From: Cyanobium sp. CZS48M
Lineage (GTDB): Bacteria > Cyanobacteriota > Cyanobacteriia > PCC-6307 > Cyanobiaceae
DNA: 64,000 bases
Direction: 5' to 3'
NCBI GenBank assembly: GCA_030373145.1
Contig: JAUCZK010000006.1
Coordinates: forward strand, 52,551 to 116,550
A model generated the notes under the pieces. It made no database searches and had not been told where the DNA came from. It worked only from the letters and a program-made list of their open reading frames with translations. Shown here in pieces: positions 62,184 through 64,000 of this stretch (position 1 is its first letter; each line of letters starts with the position of its first letter). The position numbers and the translations under genes are program-made.

Positions 62184-62206
62184 CTGGGGCCCGAGAGGCT
62201 TGGCCC

Positions 62207-62404
62207 TCAGAAGGGCAGCTCGCTCTCGGGGAACGTGCTCACCAGCGGTGGATTCAGCCGCTGGCGATCGAAGAGGAGATCGGCGCAGAGGCGCTCCAGC
62301 CGCTCCAGGGATTTAGGGCGGTGGGCGGAGGCCTCCTCACAGAGCAGCTCCAGGGTGCGGGAGCTGAGGAGCTGGAAGGCGCGGATCCGGGCTGCGGTAG
62401 CCAT
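62207..62404 (-). CDS. Small helical phage protein
   Basis: This 65-residue protein begins MATAARIRAFQLLSSRTLEL and continues with LERLERLCADLLFDRQRLNP. It is helical with no known motif. A clear intrinsic terminator follows its stop, supporting expression as a separate leftward unit. Confidence 0.6.
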   Translation of the reverse strand: MATAARIRAFQLLSSRTLELLCEEASAHRPKSLERLERLCADLLFDRQRLNPPLVSTFPESELPF

Positions 62405-63001
62405 GGCAGGCGTAGCGGAGACCCCGAAGCAGGCCGGGCGGGGTCAAGGGGCAGCCCCCGCTGAGATGCGGAGCGCAGCGCAGCCAACGCACCAGATCGG
62501 CTGACTTGCGCAGCCCTTGAGGCCGCCCGGACCATGAGGAGGGCTGCGCGTAGCCGATCCATAGAGCGCCGGTGGGGCAGGGGCTGGATCAACCCTGTCC
62601 GGCTCATGCACCTGCGGCGAGAAGCCCCGCATGACGATGCGTTGCCGCTGGTAACGAGGGATGTGGATCCCGCCGCCGCTCTTGCTGTCTCCAGCCGCCG
62701 GATCCATCGTGGCTGCAATGGGATTCGGAGGCTCCATCGATGGACGACACCCCCCCTGAGCACCAGCCAGGAGTGCGCTGACGATCCGGCCCCTGCTCCA
62801 ACATTCCTGACCAGATGTGACGTTCCTGGCGTGTCAAGCCAGTCGCCGTCCACTGCACCGCCCCAGGTGCCCCGGACCCAAAGGAACGTCCCGATTGATA
62901 CCTGGCCCCAGGTGCCAGCGTCAGCCACTCCGCCCCCATCAACCAAACTTCTTCAGAGCCCGGTGGCCTCGTCACCGGGCTTTGTCGTGACCCCCTGCTC
63001 C
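62405..63001. other. Gene-poor stretch with short repeats
   Basis: About 600 bp without a convincing gene. It contains a 12-bp direct repeat, GCCCCAGGTGCC, at 62860-62871 and 62905-62916, the inverted pair GACGTTCC (62819-62826) / GGAACGTC (62883-62890), and a strong hairpin at 62957-62981. Open frames on both strands have no family resemblance. It may mark the element's right end or a decayed gene; no tRNA-Gly fragment was found in it. Confidence 0.45.
62957..62981 (+). terminator. Strong hairpin before the gene at 63002
   Basis: AGCCCGGTG (62957-62965) and CACCGGGCT (62973-62981) form a perfect 9-bp stem with a 7-nt loop, followed by TTGTCG. The T-tract is short but the stem is strong; it would end rightward transcription just before the gene at 63002, insulating it. 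Confidence 0.6.
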
Positions 63002-63463
63002 ATGGCTAACCTCGCCCGGACCCACCAGGCCCTCGCTGAGGACTACCGCTGGCATTTGCAGATCGCCGCCGGCAAGCTGCTCGCCCAGCCCAGCTGGTCG
63101 TTGGAGGCCACGGTGGCGATCATCCACGCCCAGACCCATGGCATCACGATCGGTCCGGTGAGGAGCCTTCCCCTATGGCTGGATCACCTCCCACCGGAGC
63201 TGGATGCCTTCGTATGGCTGCAGGAACAGGGAGTGAGCTTCGAGGAGGCCTACCAACGCTGCCTTGCGGAACAAGGTCAGGAGTTCTTCGCTGCGATCGA
63301 GGCCAGCAAGGCCAGTGGGGCGCTGGTCACCCACGACAACCTGGCCGAATTCGCGGCCCTCTCCCAGAACGGCTTTGCCCGTGACCCCAGGGAAGCGCTG
63401 GTGCTGGCCAGGTGGCCGGACAACGTCACCGGCTTTCTCCTGTCGTGTGAGCAGCTGAGCTGA
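63002..63463 (+). CDS. Protein of unknown function at the element's right edge
   Basis: This 153-residue protein starts at ATG 63002 (MANLARTHQALAEDYRWHLQ). Segments: LAQPSWSLEATVAIIHAQTH, LPPELDAFVWLQEQGVSFEE and LARWPDNVTGFLLSCEQLS. It looks soluble and helical. The frame is open far upstream, but that part lacks coding character. Whether it belongs to the element or the host is unclear. It is convergent with the AbrB-type gene. Confidence 0.62.
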   Translation: MANLARTHQALAEDYRWHLQIAAGKLLAQPSWSLEATVAIIHAQTHGITIGPVRSLPLWLDHLPPELDAFVWLQEQGVSFEEAYQRCLAEQGQEFFAAIEASKASGALVTHDNLAEFAALSQNGFARDPREALVLARWPDNVTGFLLSCEQLS

Positions 63464-63494
63464 AGACAGCTCGAAGAGCCAGCTGCTGAAAGGC

Positions 63495-63866
63495 TCACTC
63501 CTCCTCTTCCGTTGAGCCAGCTGGCACCAGGCGGATCTGCTTACGCCCCAGCTTGATCTCGAACTCATCACCGGGCTTGAGATCCAACAGCGCGGAGTAG
63601 GCCTTACCGATCAGGAGGTTGCCGTTGCCCTGGACGGTGGCCACGTAGCTCAGGCTGCGACCAGCCTTCCCTTTCGTTTTGCCGTTGCCATCACCCAGGC
63701 TGACGCCCTTGGCCTCCAGCAGCGCCTCATAGAACGCAGTGAAGTTCAGCCGTTCGCTGCCGTCCTTCTTGGTGCTCACATAACCGGCGGCTCGCACCAG
63801 ATCGGACTTGGAGGCATCACCCAGCTCCTTGACTTTGGCGAGCAGGTCAGATCCGGTGAGGGCCAT
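63495..63866 (-). CDS. Cyanobacterial AbrB-type transcriptional regulator
   Basis: This 123-residue protein has the two-part cyAbrB layout: an N-terminal conserved region (GSDLLAKVKELGDASKSDLV, RAAGYVSTKKDGSERLNFTA) and a C-terminal AbrB-like DNA-binding region (SYVATVQGNGNLLIGKAYSA, LKPGDEFEIKLGRKQIRLVP). cyAbrB regulators control carbon and nitrogen metabolism in cyanobacteria and are usually chromosomal. Its presence suggests that host sequence resumes near here. Start ATG 63866. Confidence 0.88.
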   Translation of the reverse strand: MALTGSDLLAKVKELGDASKSDLVRAAGYVSTKKDGSERLNFTAFYEALLEAKGVSLGDGNGKTKGKAGRSLSYVATVQGNGNLLIGKAYSALLDLKPGDEFEIKLGRKQIRLVPAGSTEEEE

Positions 63867-64000
63867 GGGCGTGGCGATGTGGTGGTGATCGTCAAGGTAG
63901 ACAGGCAGTGGTGAATCGCAGAAGTGCTGGCGCTGGCTTCCGGGGCAGAGCCAGGGGCCAGAAGCAGCCGGACCTCTCCCGGAAATCCAGCTGGCTGCGG

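Larger units (their letters stand above)
35074..63494. mobile_element. Integrated phage-like element at tRNA-Gly, satellite-like or defective
   Basis: The region runs from tRNA-Gly to an unresolved right end. It carries integrase, excisionase-like HTH, early leftward operon, replication genes (SF2 helicase, primase-helicase, SSB-like), nucleases, terminase, portal, scaffold-like and lysis-like genes, two toxin-antitoxin pairs and two AT-richer cargo stretches (GDSL hydrolase; dGTPase/GTP cyclohydrolase block). No major capsid, tail, tape-measure or baseplate gene is visible. The right limit is placed before the AbrB-type regulator, which looks chromosomal; the true end could be earlier (62405-63001) or outside the window. 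Confidence 0.75.

Noticed and set aside
62254..62946. 230-aa leftward frame across the gene-poor right stretch
   Set aside because: Composition is Ser/Arg-rich without motifs, and part is antisense to nothing known; the smaller frame at 62207-62404 has better support.
35074..63494. CRISPR array
   Set aside because: No regularly spaced direct repeats were seen; the RecB/Cas4-like nuclease at 48038 fits phage recombination rather than an adaptation module.

Overview
The window looks like a high-GC picocyanobacterial chromosome (Synechococcus/Cyanobium type). The evidence is the gene set: UDP-sulfoquinovose synthase with sulfoquinovosyltransferase (sulfolipid), Ycf23 and Ycf37 homologues, a Psb34-like photosystem II assembly peptide, tig-clpP-clpX next to asd-dapA-RNase J, a cyanobacterial AbrB-type regulator, and two cyanophycin-synthetase-like ATP-grasp/Mur-ligase proteins. 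About 1-35000 is ordinary, densely packed host chromosome. About 35074-63500 is an integrated phage-like element.

Host part, left to right: a leftward run uvrB > cyanophycin synthetase-like gene > second such gene (cut by the window edge); a small membrane protein; ycf23 divergent from tilS, which is followed by an overlapping small gene; leftward asd-dapA-rnj; rightward tig-clpP-clpX, an LRAT-like gene and dnaX; leftward membrane GT2 glycosyltransferase and SpoIID/LytB protein; rightward rpmI-rplT-ycf37; a leftward exported protein; rightward thiG, psb34-like, sqdB, sqdX; leftward cbiD-guaA-two unknown genes-PBP2; a rightward class V aminotransferase; and tRNA-Gly(CCC).

Element part: a tyrosine integrase lies 126 bp past the tRNA. 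A leftward early operon (VRR-NUC nuclease, small protein, HTH protein, RHH protein, gp2.5/SSB-like protein, KilA-N protein, excisionase-like HTH, GDSL/SGNH hydrolase) runs back toward the integrase from a region with four GTATTGGC-like half-sites. To the right are a VapBC-like toxin-antitoxin pair, a superfamily II helicase, a TOPRIM/DUF927 primase-helicase, a PD-(D/E)XK nuclease, small and large terminase subunits, a sigma-70-like protein without a visible region 4, an AT-richer cargo block, a DUF4055-type portal, a LysM protein, a scaffold-like protein, a second VapBC pair, and a leftward lysis-like cassette (L,D-transpeptidase-fold protein plus small membrane protein). I find no major capsid, tail or tape-measure gene, so this is a satellite-like or defective element unless those genes lie elsewhere. 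No copy of the tRNA 3' end is visible on the right, so the right boundary is unresolved.

The most interesting stretch is the AT-richer block at about 52000-55560, inserted between the packaging genes and the portal. It holds two opposed gene pairs. One is a small winged-helix-like protein plus an HD-domain dGTP triphosphohydrolase. The other is a two-TM SLATT/DUF4231-like protein overlapping a GTP cyclohydrolase II-like enzyme that keeps the zinc cysteines but appears to lack the catalytic tyrosine. Both pairs point to guanine nucleotides. I propose that this is a nucleotide-targeting antiphage cargo module, and that the SLATT + GTP cyclohydrolase II-like pair is the best candidate for an undescribed system.
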